Positions 1-10,063 of a DNA stretch of 64,000 nucleotides are shown piece after piece. The notes under the pieces were generated by a model. It was given only the letters and a program-made list of their open reading frames with translations, made no database searches and had not been told where the DNA came from. The stretch lies in the NCBI GenBank assembly GCA_963682055.1, contig OY821749.1, positions 23,877,631 through 23,941,630 on the forward strand, given 5' to 3'. Source of the DNA: Primula veris. Lineage: Eukaryota > Streptophyta > Magnoliopsida > Ericales > Primulaceae. The position numbers and the translations under genes are program-made. Each line of letters starts with the position of its first letter. The first letter of the stretch is position 1.

Positions 1-424
1 CATCAAACTAGTTTTTGTGTAGAGATAAAAACGGAGTTGCTCAATTTAAGCTCCTAAAATTTAATCTTTATTAGAGTTATTCTTTGATAAACATATTTTC
101 TTGAGTAAATTGCTAGATTTTTTTTTAAAAAAAAAATAAAAAAAAAATTAGATATCTGTTTAATTGTTCTTTATCTTGAACCTAGTCAAATTTCCTTAAT
201 AAGCTTCAACGTTTGATTTTTCAAATTTTGGATAAATCTGTTTGTGCAAAAAGGAATGTTTATCTGTATAATTGGTTGGATTTATCTTCTTTTCGTGATC
301 TTGCTGTGATTTCCTTAAACTGTTGATAAGATATTTCCTATTTTATTTGTTCGCCTAAATCTGTTTTAAAATTGATTTGCATGTATCTCTTTCCTATTTC
401 AAAAAGATATGGACTTAATTGCGC

Positions 425-435
425 TTTATATAAAC
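425..435 (+). promoter_or_regulatory. TATA-like box upstream of the retrotransposon ORF
   Basis: The sequence TTTATATAAAC lies about 127 bases before the ATG at 562 and is followed by a CT-rich leader (474-488). This is the usual look of a plant core promoter. It suggests the ORF could be expressed from its own promoter rather than only from the LTR. This is inference from sequence layout. Confidence 0.4.
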
Positions 436-561
436 TTCTTTTTACTATCCAAAATCAACTACAATTTACAGAATCTCTCTCTCTCTCTAAACTGTTAAAA
501 CCTAGGTCTCTGTAAAATCCACTTCAAGGTTCTAAGTAAGGTTCCAACCCCAGTTGCAACC

Positions 562-1848
562 ATGTCTACGAACCCCAATTCTGATGATGACTGCACTCTA
601 AGGGACTTCCTAAACAAATCTCCAACCAGTCCTAGCTCTAAGGCAAAGGTAAATGAGTCCTCCTCTTCTAAGAAACATAGGACTAAAAAACGTGCTAGGA
701 GGAATCCTGAGAATGAGCCAATTAAAGCTAAGTTTGAGTTTGTTCCTAGATTCAATGAAGTTGATCCTCGATTCTGGAGTAGAAAATCTTATAGGAGATT
801 TAGGGCTTTCTCTAGTAAAGAAATCCATTGTGAAAGAAGGCTCAATTTGGTTAGTTATCCATACATACAAGTGTATGTTGAAAAAATGCTCTGTGCTGTT
901 GGATTAGGAGAAACTATTTCTTATGCTAGTTCCTACTATCCTGCTGTAGTTAAAGAATTTTATGCCAACTTGACTAGTGGTGTCTTTGATAAGAGTAATC
1001 CTATGTTTGGAAGGGTCTTTCTGAGGGGAATAACTTTAGACTTTACACCTGAGTTAATTAATAACTGTCTGAATACACCCAATCCTTCTGTGGATAATGC
1101 TGAGTATGATATGGAAGTTATTGCTCTGGTTCTAACTGGAAAGAACACTAGCTTTGATGGTACTTCCATCAAAACATCCTCTCTCACACTTTGTGCTGCT
1201 GTATTGCACAAAATTGCTAGGTTCAACTGGACCCCTACCAAACAACCCTCCAGAGTTAACAAAGACATGGCCATCTTTCTGTATAAGATAATGTCTTCTC
1301 TACCCATAAATTTTGGCCATCATATCTTTAACCTTATAAGGGATTTCAGTGATGATAATTCATCATCCATTCTGCTTCCATTCCCCTGCCTAATCTCCAG
1401 TATTATTCTGGGTCAAGTTGCTTCTATGAATAGAGATTCTCCTATTAGTATTACTAATGAACCAATCACAGATTGTCCCTCTGCTATCTATATTTCTGCC
1501 AAACTGTTAAAAGAAGGGCATGTCAATGACATTTCTGGTGACAAAGGGAAAGAAAAAGAAGAAGAAACTTCAACTGCTCCTTCAGCAAAGAAGAAAGGTG
1601 TAAGGTGGTACTTACAACAGAAGTTGGCCTACAATCAAGAAAGGAGAGCTGAACTGGATGCTGATGACTATCAGATAAATAAGCTGCTGGTGAATCTCAT
1701 AGAAAGTGAGGATGATGACAGTAATGACACTCAAAGTCATGATGGTTTTTCAATCAGCAGTGAGGATGACAATGCAGAAGATGAAGAAGTAGTCAGGCAG
1801 AATCCTCTAAGAGAAAGACCCCCACAGTGTGATATTCCTAGTGACTAA
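562..1848 (+). CDS. plant transposon-protein family ORF of an LTR retrotransposon (428 aa)
   Basis: An uninterrupted 428-aa ORF. The N-terminus (residues 1-50) is Ser/Lys-rich and basic, with a possible nuclear-localisation stretch KKHRTKKRARR. The middle (about 75-320) has the pattern of the 'putative plant transposon protein' domain: VVKEFYANL, then FGRVFLRG, then FTPELINNCL, and a later block around LTLCAAVLHKIARFNW. The C-terminus is Lys/Glu-rich and then very acidic, with many Asp/Ser residues. Proteins of this family are common in plant genomes next to or inside retroelements, and no biochemical role is established. It sits about 310 bases before the polypurine tract and 3' LTR, the place where extra ORFs of copia-type elements are found. 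A related but broken ORF lies inside the MULE at 35016-36362. I see no reverse transcriptase, integrase or transmembrane segment. Family assignment is from motif pattern only. Confidence 0.7.
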   Translation: MSTNPNSDDDCTLRDFLNKSPTSPSSKAKVNESSSSKKHRTKKRARRNPENEPIKAKFEFVPRFNEVDPRFWSRKSYRRFRAFSSKEIHCERRLNLVSYPYIQVYVEKMLCAVGLGETISYASSYYPAVVKEFYANLTSGVFDKSNPMFGRVFLRGITLDFTPELINNCLNTPNPSVDNAEYDMEVIALVLTGKNTSFDGTSIKTSSLTLCAAVLHKIARFNWTPTKQPSRVNKDMAIFLYKIMSSLPINFGHHIFNLIRDFSDDNSSSILLPFPCLISSIILGQVASMNRDSPISITNEPITDCPSAIYISAKLLKEGHVNDISGDKGKEKEEETSTAPSAKKKGVRWYLQQKLAYNQERRAELDADDYQINKLLVNLIESEDDDSNDTQSHDGFSISSEDDNAEDEEVVRQNPLRERPPQCDIPSD

Positions 1849-2159
1849 TTCCAATGGTTGCTGACAAATAGAGGGAGTGAAGTTTATGTTTTGTTGTTTA
1901 GTTTCATTCAATTTCAAGACTCATTGCTGCTGTCTTTAATTACTATGTCAATTGCTGTACTAAGACATTGTTGTGCCATTTTTTTTGGCCTTTAAATTTC
2001 TGCAACTTCAAGTTTGAAGTATGGTTGTTTTTAAAATTGAATATGTGAATAATTGTGCTTATGCTTGCAATTCTAACATACAGGGGGAGCTTACTGATAT
2101 TGAATTTGCAGGTGGTTGGGATGACTTATAAACTTGATTGATTTGTCAAAACCAATGAC

Positions 2160-2170
2160 AAAGGGGGAGA
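2160..2170 (+). other. polypurine tract
   Basis: AAAGGGGGAGA directly precedes the TGTTAGG start of the 3' LTR. It is the usual second-strand primer site of copia elements. Confidence 0.75.
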
Positions 2171-2171
2171 T

Positions 2172-3390
2172 TGTTAGGACCAGATTTCTGGTCTAAATAT
2201 TGTTGATTGTCTATTGGTTTTTACTAAATAAATCCTAACTGTTATTAAGAACTAAGACAGCATTGACAGGTTTCAAGTACCAGTTGCAACCTTAGTTACA
2301 ACCTACAGTGTTAGGTTTCAAGTAACAGTTGCAACCTCAGTTGCAACCTATAGTATTAGGTTTCAAGCACCAGTTGCAACCCCAGTTGCAAACTCAGTTC
2401 CAACCTGCTGCTCAGCAGTACTCTGTCTAGTTCTGTTAATTTGCATAACTGTTATTTATTGATTATCATTTGATCTACAGTATGCAGGATATGTTCTCAT
2501 CTAATCATAACAGATTAATATGCGTTAATTGAGAATATCAAGGTGGTAAGGAAAGATGATTTCTATAATATATAAAGAGATCAATTTATAAGGTTGTGTT
2601 TCCTTTTAAATGTGTATCTTGATTTCCTATGCTTATCGTTATTACCAGTTTCAATCTTTAATCCCTATAGATTTATGTTCAGTAAAAATATGTTCAAAAG
2701 ATTGGTATATTTATGGAGTTGAATGTTTCATATGTTTCTGAAAAGATATTATTCTTAAAAGATGTTATCTTCATATGTTTCCTTTTAAAAAAAGGAAAAG
2801 ATTAACTACTACTTTTAAGCTTGTTACTAAACAGGTATTATTCAAAGATGATTGGAATCAATCCATGCTGAAGAATCACGTAATGCTTGGAAAGATTGAA
2901 TCCAATCAACAAAGTCAAAAGCAATCAAGATATTGAAGATAGAAGATTGTTTTTACTTGCTTATATACTTGGTAACTTTAGCTTGTAAAGGGTGTGTGTT
3001 CTAAATTATAAAGAACTTATTTTTTAGAGAGAATACACGTGAGCTTTAAATAAGAAAACAATGGTGGGATGCCATTGATTTATATTTGATAGTTATAGAG
3101 TAGGAGCAATATAGAGATAGGCAGAAAAACCTAGAGGGAGTCTAAGAGTTTTTCATTAAGACTTGAGTCCTATATTGTAAGCTTTTATAATATCATAATC
3201 TGGGTAAGTGCCCCGGAGACGTAGCCTAGTTAGGTGAACTCCGTTGTTAAATGTGCTTGTGTTCACTTTAAGTACATTTAACGTTTTACAGTTCTGTCCA
3301 TTAAATACACTTGGTTCCAACCTGTGGTTACAACCTCACTTGGAACCTAACTGCAAAACTGCAACTAGAACAGCGGATAGGAATTTCACA
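2172..3390 (+). repeat. 3' LTR (about 1.2 kb) of the copia-type element
   Basis: Begins TGTTAGGACC right after the polypurine tract and ends GGAATTTCACA. It contains a TATA-like ATATATAAAG at about 2567-2576. A stretch near 3205-3260 (GTGCCCCGGAGACGTAGCC) resembles the region around the transcript end of long copia LTRs. The right edge was chosen as the last CA before a GT/AT microsatellite and may be off by some bases. Confidence 0.65.
2268..2405 (+). repeat. 45-bp tandem repeat inside the LTR
   Basis: Three units start AGGTTTCAAG at 2268, 2313 and 2358, each carrying CAGTTGCAACC-type words. The same word recurs just before the ORF start (about 541-561) and near the LTR end (about 3312-3350), so the motif was spread across the element. 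Confidence 0.8.
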
Positions 3391-3810
3391 TTGTGTGTGT
3401 ATATATATATATACTAATCGTCACTTTACTAAAATAGTAAAAAAAACGTGATGGGGATTAAAATGGTGACCTTCAAATTTTGGATAGTTGGGCTAAGGAA
3501 GTATATATATATAGTATGACTTTATGAATTACATTTTGATTTGGTATTTGCAATGATCCAAGTATTCCCGGTCATGGTGGGGAAAACAATGAAGAGTGTA
3601 TTGGCCAGAGTTATAATTTCGGTAACTTTAACAGCAATTTGGACGTAAGTAATCTCATAATACATTAAGAAAGAAAGAGAACCGTAGCTACTTTTGTCTC
3701 TGATTGTATTTTTAAAACCCTTGTTTGTTTTAGTAAGAATTTTGGATTATGATATCTTTATTTTATTTTTCCTTTAATGTGGTATGAGTTATATTATGTA
3801 ATATCACCTC
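3391..3810. other. intergenic, nothing recognised
   Basis: AT-rich sequence with a short TA microsatellite. I see no gene or clear element. Confidence 0.5.
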
Positions 3811-4782
3811 TTTATAACCTAAACTATAGTCATTCTGTAATTTTATAATCCAAACTACGAGTTTCTCTTTTTAAATAACCAATCTAAGTGATTCCCTCTA
3901 AATAAGTACATTCCGTTAATTTTTTTGATGAAAGATTGTGTTTTACAAAAATACCATCGTTTAACGTCTTTTAATACATGGGATATACATACACATATAT
4001 ACAAACATATATATATAAATATTCTCCAATATATATATAAATACATGCATATACATACAAAGATACGTCACAAATCTCATCGCCTCCACCACCATACCGT
4101 CGCCAACCCTCACCTTCACTGGAAGTAGGGCCAACAACCACCACCTTCGAGCTCATCCGAACGATACCGGAGATGGGCCAGATCAGCAAAAGATATTCGG
4201 CGGTGGAAAGCTCTACCACTATCATTAAACCAAACTTCATCACCGTCACGGCCCACAAAACTCAACATCTTAGCCATTGCTAAACTGATCAACAACTCCC
4301 CCATCGTTGGTTTAAACCCCACCACACATCGTCACACATTTCGATCGGTCAAAATAACACCATCGTTGAATCATCAACATCTGAGAACTCAAACCCTGTA
4401 ATGGAATCGAGCCGATTCTTTAGTAATCAAAGTCCCCAATTTCCCTTTTTTATATATTTATAATTGTATGTACAGTATATGTATATATTTATATGTGTAA
4501 ATATAATGATATGGTATTCATATATGTATATGTAAATATGTTTTTTTTCCTTTTTTTATCAATTGGATCAAATACAACGAGTTTAGATGAAAAAATAGTA
4601 AAATGACTATTTTGACCCTGAATCTGGATGAAAAATGTTTGACAACGTCGGATTTTTCCGTTAATTTTGGACGGAATGTACTGATTTAGAGGAAAGCACT
4701 TAGTTTTAGTACTTAAAAAGAGAAACTCGTAGTTTGAGTTACAAAATCGCAGAATGGCTATAGTTTATGTTACAAAACTAAA
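3811..4782. mobile_element. non-autonomous element with about 108-bp terminal inverted repeats, possible Pack-MULE
   Basis: The left end (about 3811-3920) and the reverse complement of the right end (about 4660-4782) match over roughly 108 bp, including AAACTACGAGTTTCTCTTTT and AGTACATTCCGT. The interior (about 4065-4400) is much richer in G and C than its surroundings and runs through stretches such as CGCCTCCACCACCATACCGT, which look like captured coding or leader sequence. There is no transposase. Long TIRs with a gene-like interior suggest a Mutator-type element that captured host DNA. I could not find a clean target duplication, so the superfamily is uncertain. Confidence 0.65.
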
Positions 4783-5007
4783 AAAAAACCCAAAAAGATA
4801 CTATTTTTCGTAGTTGTACTATGTAGGGGTGGGCAAAAATCGCAAACTCAATCCGTAACCCAACCCGCAAGGATTAGGGCGGGTTGAGTGCCAAAAAAAT
4901 AATCAATCCATCCCGACCCAATCCGCTATATATTTTGCGGGTTGGGCAGGGTTGATTTTTTCAAACCGCGGGTTAATCCGCCACAACCCGTTTCAACCCG
5001 CAACCCG

Positions 5008-5009
<2 letters not shown>

Positions 5010-5072
<63 letters not shown>
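5010..5072. repeat. (TA)n microsatellite
   Basis: About 60 bp of uninterrupted TA dinucleotides at the insertion point of the nested MITE. Confidence 0.9.
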
Positions 5073-5073
<1 letters not shown>

Positions 5074-5075
<2 letters not shown>

Positions 5076-5424
5076 GGGAGGGGTTACATGAACATCAACT
5101 TAGACATCAACTTGGACACTTTATCGTAAAAACGCTTTAAATCAAGATTTGGTTAATGCAAATCTCCATGCTTTCACGACGGAAACACAAATACGCGTTT
5201 TGTTTTTTTCCGAGATGTATAATGACATGTTTTCGAAATTATGGTAAAATTTAAAAATTCAAAACATGTCATTATACATCTCAGAAAAAAAAACAAGACG
5301 CATATTTGTGTTTCCGTCGTGAAACCGTGGAGATTTGCATTAATCAAATATTGATTTGGAGCGTTTTTACAAAAAAAAAATATCCATTTGAGTATTTTTT
5401 ACGGTGTCCATATATTCTCTCACA
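5074..5424. mobile_element. foldback MITE nested in the hAT-like element
   Basis: Two arms of about 120 bp (about 5127-5243 and 5256-5370) are near-perfect inverted copies, sharing TTTCACGACGGAAACACAAA and GAGATGTATAATGACATGTT. Weaker outer pairing extends to about 5074 and 5424. The sequence would form a long hairpin. There is no coding capacity. Confidence 0.75.
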
Positions 5425-5819
5425 TTATAAATATATATATATACACATTGTGTGTATTTCAAGATAACAGTCTTCCATTCTTGTTATATTTTACTTTTGT
5501 TATTTATTCGTGAATGTTCTAAACATATTTTGATTGGTTTTAATTTATATTTTTATTTGAAAAATTCAATTTATTTTAAAATTTAGGTTAATTATGCAAA
5601 CTATGAAAAATAAAGGTGCAAAATGAAAATTTAAGAATCAATTCCGTCCCAATACGCAATTTATTTTGCGGATTGAGTTGTATTGAGTTGGGATTTTAAT
5701 CGTAACGGATTGAGTTGGCTTGACATTTAAATTTTACCAACCCGTCACAATCCGTTTCGCCATTTATTTTATAGATTGGGTTAAAATCGATATCAGTCCG
5801 TCGTGTACCCATCCCCTTA

Positions 5820-6245
5820 GTATGGCGATAAACCCTAGCTCCATGATCGCCAGAGACGTCTCTGGCTCATAATGCAACCAAAATCACTGTTCTGGGCCCC
5901 ACCTCCCAAAAGGGTCTCCTTCAACGTGTCTGATTCAGTTACATTTGTAATTTTCCATACTGCATATTACTTAATTCTTTTCCTAAAAAAAAATTACTTA
6001 ATTCTAAAGATTAAGTGTATATAAATTAGCCAAGACCATCTGTACCAACTATCTCAATCATTTTTTTAAATTTAACATATTTTATACATTTTTAAAAAAC
6101 CGTTTACATTTACACAAAATTCCAGCTTCCTTATTAATTTTCTTATAATAACCCCACATTATTATTATTTTTTATTATTATATTTTAATAATCATAACAA
6201 TATTACAACCACAAAAATGTGAACCCATGATAGTTTATTACTATT
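5820..6245. other. intergenic, nothing recognised
   Basis: AT-rich sequence without an ORF or clear element. Confidence 0.5.
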
Positions 6246-6489
6246 ATACTCCATCTGTCCCTAAATAAATATCTCCTACGAAAATACATTCAATTTTAAC
6301 CATCAAAATTTTTATATCAAAATTACCGAAATGAAAAAATTGAAAATTTCATCATATAGTTCTAAGCATAAATTACGTGATTAACTTTTGAAATAATTTT
6401 TTTCGACAATGTAAATATGAAAAAATTATCAGTTAAAATTGTATGTATTTTCGTATGAGACATTTGTTTATATAGGAACGGATGAAGTA
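6246..6489. mobile_element. Stowaway-like MITE
   Basis: Left end TACTCCATCTGTCCCTAAAT and the reverse complement of the right end (TACTTCATCCGTTCCTATA) match the classic CTCCCTCCGTCCC-type terminus. Inner arms also pair (ACGAAAATACAT...CAATTTTAAC). TA lies at both borders, as expected for a Tc1/mariner-derived MITE. Confidence 0.7.
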
Positions 6490-7559
6490 TTAATCTAAAA
6501 AATCATATGCATTTCGTGAATTTTGTGTTTTCTTAAATTTATGAAATTTATAGGGTTTCTGATTCATGTCACTTTTTATATCATAATTATCAAATTTTAA
6601 AAAAAAATATGTTTTGATTAACCTGCGATACTCTAACTTAGCGGTCCCTTATTTACGTTTTTTTTTTTTTGGAACGGTAGAACATTTAATTTACTTAATG
6701 TGGGCCCATTGATTTGCGCAAATAATAATAATTCAAATTGTTTTGAATTTTTTTAGTTACTCATATATACCCCGAGCTATTTAATACCTCTATTTAATTA
6801 GTATTGTTTCTTGCAAATCATGTATATCATTGCTATTTTAATGGTATATTTGAACATTGATATACATACATATTACTCTAAAAAATCTTAAGTGCACTAT
6901 TATTATGTTATTATGGGACGAACGTAGTTTGTGCTTAATTTTTATAAAACGTAAAAAAATCTTAGTATCTAATAATTGCTCTCGTTGCAATAATACATAT
7001 AACTGTATATAGTACTACCCATAAGATTTTTTTGGTATATTTTGATATTTCCACAAAATAACTATTGTAAATTGGTTTATATGAGTGAAAATTTTGTTTC
7101 GTAATAGCTAAATTATATTATACAATAAATTATCTAACATCCACATAAAAACCAAATTTGACCGAAAATTATAATTTCGCTTGATGCCTCCGATTTTATG
7201 GAGACGGCTCTGAGCTAGAGAGAACGGTTGTGAAGACTTTATTATATATTGTATTATTATTAGGTTAACTGGTTTCAAGTGTTAGTAATAACTATGCTCG
7301 TACGATTAAGTGTGTGTGGCGTGATATAAGTCTTTAAATTATACTCCACGCCTTTATGATTGAGATTGATCCACGCCTATATGATTTAACAATCGTGATT
7401 GCATCAGTTAATAAATTGCATATAAGCGCATGTGCTTTACAGTTATGTAATTTGGTATAAATAGGTCTGAAAACTGAAAAGTGTTATTAGTTGAATGACA
7501 AGTTATATTATGTGAAATGATTTTGGTCACATATTTTTTTATCTAAAAACTCTATCCGG
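6490..7559. other. intergenic, nothing recognised
   Basis: Very AT-rich sequence, with no ORF of note. Confidence 0.5.
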
Positions 7560-7990
7560 TTAAGTGGCATGCACAGATAACATGTACAGTCACTACTCGG
7601 CATACACTCTTAATATACATGTATATATATTAGTAATACTATATTTAACATTTTTTCTTATTTTTAATTAATATTTAAATTGAGTGTATACTCATCTAGG
7701 GTTCTAATATTATTTTATTTGAGTTTTTAGTAGATTGAGTTTTTAGATTTAACAATTTTTCTTATTTTTAATTAATATTTAAATTTATGATAGAGTCAAC
7801 TAGAGGTATAGTATATTTTTATTTGAGTTTTTAGTAGGTTGAGTTTTTAGTACGTTGGATATTTATATTTGAGTTTATCAAATTATAAATTGTATTGTAT
7901 CTATATTTGGAGGGATACATATCTATTTTATTTGCCTCTAAAATGTGTGAGTTGTGTGCAAATTGTGTGTATAACATTACTTCGGTTGGT
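7560..7990. mobile_element. copy 1 of a MITE-like family also present at 63.3-63.7 kb
   Basis: Shares with 63335-63668 the words ATATTAGTAAT, CTAGGGTTCTA, TTTATTTGAGTTTTTAGTAG, TTTATCAAATTATA and TTTGGAGGGATA in the same order. It contains an internal partial duplication of TTTTTCTTATTTTTAATTAA (about 7651 and 7757). It ends with a GTGTGAGTTGTGTG tail, which is the inverted form of the other copy's left terminus. Confidence 0.6.
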
Positions 7991-8254
7991 AATGTTAGAA
8001 AATTGACAGAACGTCATCGCTAAATCATACTTGAAAAAAGTTCATGCAAAACATAAATGGTGGATTTTCTACATTCTTGGTTTAATCTGTTTTATGCTAA
8101 ACTAATAATAGGTCTTGACTTGGAAGATAGTGTTTTCAGTATAATTCGCTTAGATCAAAAATCTTATGAGAAAAATCAAGAATTAAGAGATGGGGGTAGA
8201 GTCTAGGAATAGAAGAAAGAAGCTGGGAGGAGATCAGGAGAGCGAGAAAGAGCA
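7991..8254. other. upstream flank of the F-box remnant
   Basis: No feature beyond a purine-rich stretch (8185-8254) that resembles a 5' leader. Confidence 0.3.
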
Positions 8255-8407
8255 ATGGCAGAGTTGTTTTCTTTCCCTCATGATTCAATCCTTGACATAC
8301 TCTCATGGCTTCCGGTGAGATCAGTATTGTGTTTCAGATCCGTTTGCAAAAAATGGTGTGCCCTAATTTACAGTACCAATTTCGTGATGGGTGTCTGGAT
8401 ATGGTGA
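8255..8407 (+). pseudogene. truncated F-box gene (F-box domain only)
   Basis: From ATG 8255 a 50-codon frame reads MAELFSFPHDSILDILSWLP followed by VRSVLCFRSVCKKWCALIYS, then goes off-family (NFVMGVWIW) and stops at 8407. Residues 6-40 are a clear F-box, the SKP1-binding segment of SCF ubiquitin-ligase adaptors. Plant F-box proteins normally continue for 300-400 aa with a substrate-binding region (FBA, Kelch or LRR). I find none downstream, so this is most likely a truncated relic. A splice donor at the GTGATG near 8384 is possible but no matching second exon was seen. It sits about 0.6 kb before an unrelated CRN pseudogene. Confidence 0.6.
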
Positions 8408-9042
8408 TTTGTTTGGAAATCTTTGTTTCTCTGGGTGAGAAGCAGAAAATGATGTGAAGAAAGGTGGATAGAACGAAGGAGTAGAACAAGCCTGAGAAAA
8501 CGAGGTGATGTGACCTATTATTCACTAGATTCTGGTCCGTATGTGATGAATGATTTTGTTACATGACTATGTGATTCCTTTAGAATTGGAAGTACTATTA
8601 GATCTTTTAACCAAGTGATTCCTTTTTCCTTGTCCCTAGTACTGTGAATATTTGCGCGTTGAATCTTAAAAACATGTCACCCGGTAGTCGATGTAAGTTT
8701 CATGCCTGCTTAGTTAGAAAAGCTTTTGTTGTGTTCTAAGTGCCATAGTCTGAAACTTCGGTGCCTATTCTCCTTCATTGCCTTAACCTTTCTAAAACTT
8801 GATATATCTAAAACAAAATCCTTTCAAGATTGATGATGCTATTAGTTTCGATGCATTTGATACCTAATTTGTATACACTTACAATTATGTATGTGTAGCA
8901 CTACACCTATAACTTTCAAAGGTTTGCTTCTGAATGGTACTGCCTTTTAGAGAAATGAAAGCATTTGTGAAATTTACAGAAACTGTAGCGTATATTTTGA
9001 AATATTAAATCTGGTGAAATATGATTTTTAGTTAAGTTCTTT
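8408..9042. other. intergenic between two relics, nothing recognised
   Basis: AT-rich sequence with no coding similarity that I can see. Confidence 0.4.
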
Positions 9043-10063
9043 GTGCAGGTTAACCTTACAACTTATTGGGTTTTGTGGGTCGCCAAAAATGACATTCTGG
9101 TATGCGGAAAAATTAAAACTTTCCGGTACATGAGAATCCGAAAGTGGTGCTTATGGGGTTTAAGCGACTTGACATGTTTAAAACTGATCAATACGAACGC
9201 ATCAGGCACCTTATGGTTTGGCCGAAATATGCAGAATTTAAGATGAAGAACAAGCTCATAAGGAATGTATGTGACAGGCTGTTTCTTAGTTGCCTAATAT
9301 AGTAACATTGATCTGTTTTCTTACATATTTATTCACATTGGATGAGATTTTTGGCAATGTTGCTGGTGCCAGACAGATCCGTCAGCGAGATTTTCATGTG
9401 GTTTGTGTATTACCACCTGGGAAAGTACGTTCTTGGTTTAAATTTGCAAAGTTTGAGTGAAGAATGGGGATACTAATAGGGCGACGAAATAATTGTTATG
9501 AAAGAGCTATTGTAGATATGTCAGGTGAGAGTAAAGATGAATATCGACTTTTGTGACTTTTGCTGACTTTGAAGAGTGGTATGAGGAGAGAAAAAAGGCG
9601 GTGTGTGTTTATAAGTTTTCACTTGATCATATTCCATTAGGGTGCGCTATGAATTTGCATAAAAGTATGTCGCTTTTGAGAACAGTTTGGAGATAAGTAA
9701 TGGTTAAATGATACTATTGTTGGAAAGGTAGTGCTGCAAATCGAGATAAAAGATGGTCCGTGACGGTATGCTCATCAAACTTAAAAATAAATTTCCTTTT
9801 TAAATTGCAGTGTCCTGTTTTACTTGGTTCCATAACTAAAATCTGTAGAAGTAAGTTTTGTACTGGTATGAATATAATAGCCTCCCTTCATGGCTCCATT
9901 AGTTACAACTACACCCCAAAGTTCAAAATTGTCAAAGCATGATTGTTTTAACCTCATACAACAAAATTTTAAATCTGCTTTCTTTTTGTTCGGATATATG
10001 TAGATCTTGAAAGCTGCTCTTAAGTGGAAGAAACGAAAGGATTATTCAGAAGACGATTAGTAG
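9043..10063 (+). pseudogene. decayed Crooked-neck / CRNKL1 (SYF3) splicing-factor pseudogene
   Basis: Fragments of the HAT-repeat pre-mRNA splicing factor Crooked neck occur in order but in shifting frames with stops. About 9195-9270 reads VWPKYAEFKMKNKLIRNV (family: LWLKYAEFEMKNK). 9341-9463 reads IFGNVAGARQI ... VRSWFKFAKFE then a stop. About 9496-9515 reads NNCYERAI. About 9550-9640 reads FADFEEWYEERKKAVCVYKF then SLDHIP. About 9660-9760 gives a KKYVAFE-like block and DTIVGK. About 10002-10060 reads ILKAALKWKKRKDYSEDD then a stop, matching the family C-terminus. Acceptor-like CAG or TAG sites precede the first and last blocks (near 9042 and 10003), which suggests a former intron-bearing copy. 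Intact proteins have about 700 aa, and most of the middle is missing here. CRN acts in the spliceosomal NineTeen complex; this copy cannot encode it. Confidence in the family is high and in the exact edges low. Confidence 0.75.

Larger units (their letters stand above)
1..3390 (+). mobile_element. 3' portion of a copia-type LTR retrotransposon (5' part outside window)
   Basis: The stretch ends with an extra ORF (562-1848), a polypurine tract (AAAGGGGGAGA, about 2160-2170) and a sequence that starts TGTTAGG at 2172 and ends in CA at 3390, which is the normal order at the 3' end of a copia-type element. Neither gag-pol nor the 5' LTR is present, so they should lie to the left of the window if the element is complete. 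Bases 1-424 contain no recognisable coding sequence. The target-site duplication cannot be checked because the left end is missing. Confidence 0.75.
4824..5819. mobile_element. hAT-like non-autonomous element with CCCAACCCGC repeats
   Basis: Left end TAGGGGTGGGCA; right end reads TAAGGGGATGGGTA on the other strand. Both ends carry repeated AACCCAACCCGCA or CGGGTTG words, typical of plant hAT-derived elements with short TAGGGGTGG termini. The flanks GTACTATG (left) and TTAGTATG (right) could be a decayed 8-bp target duplication. A foldback MITE is nested inside. Confidence 0.55.
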
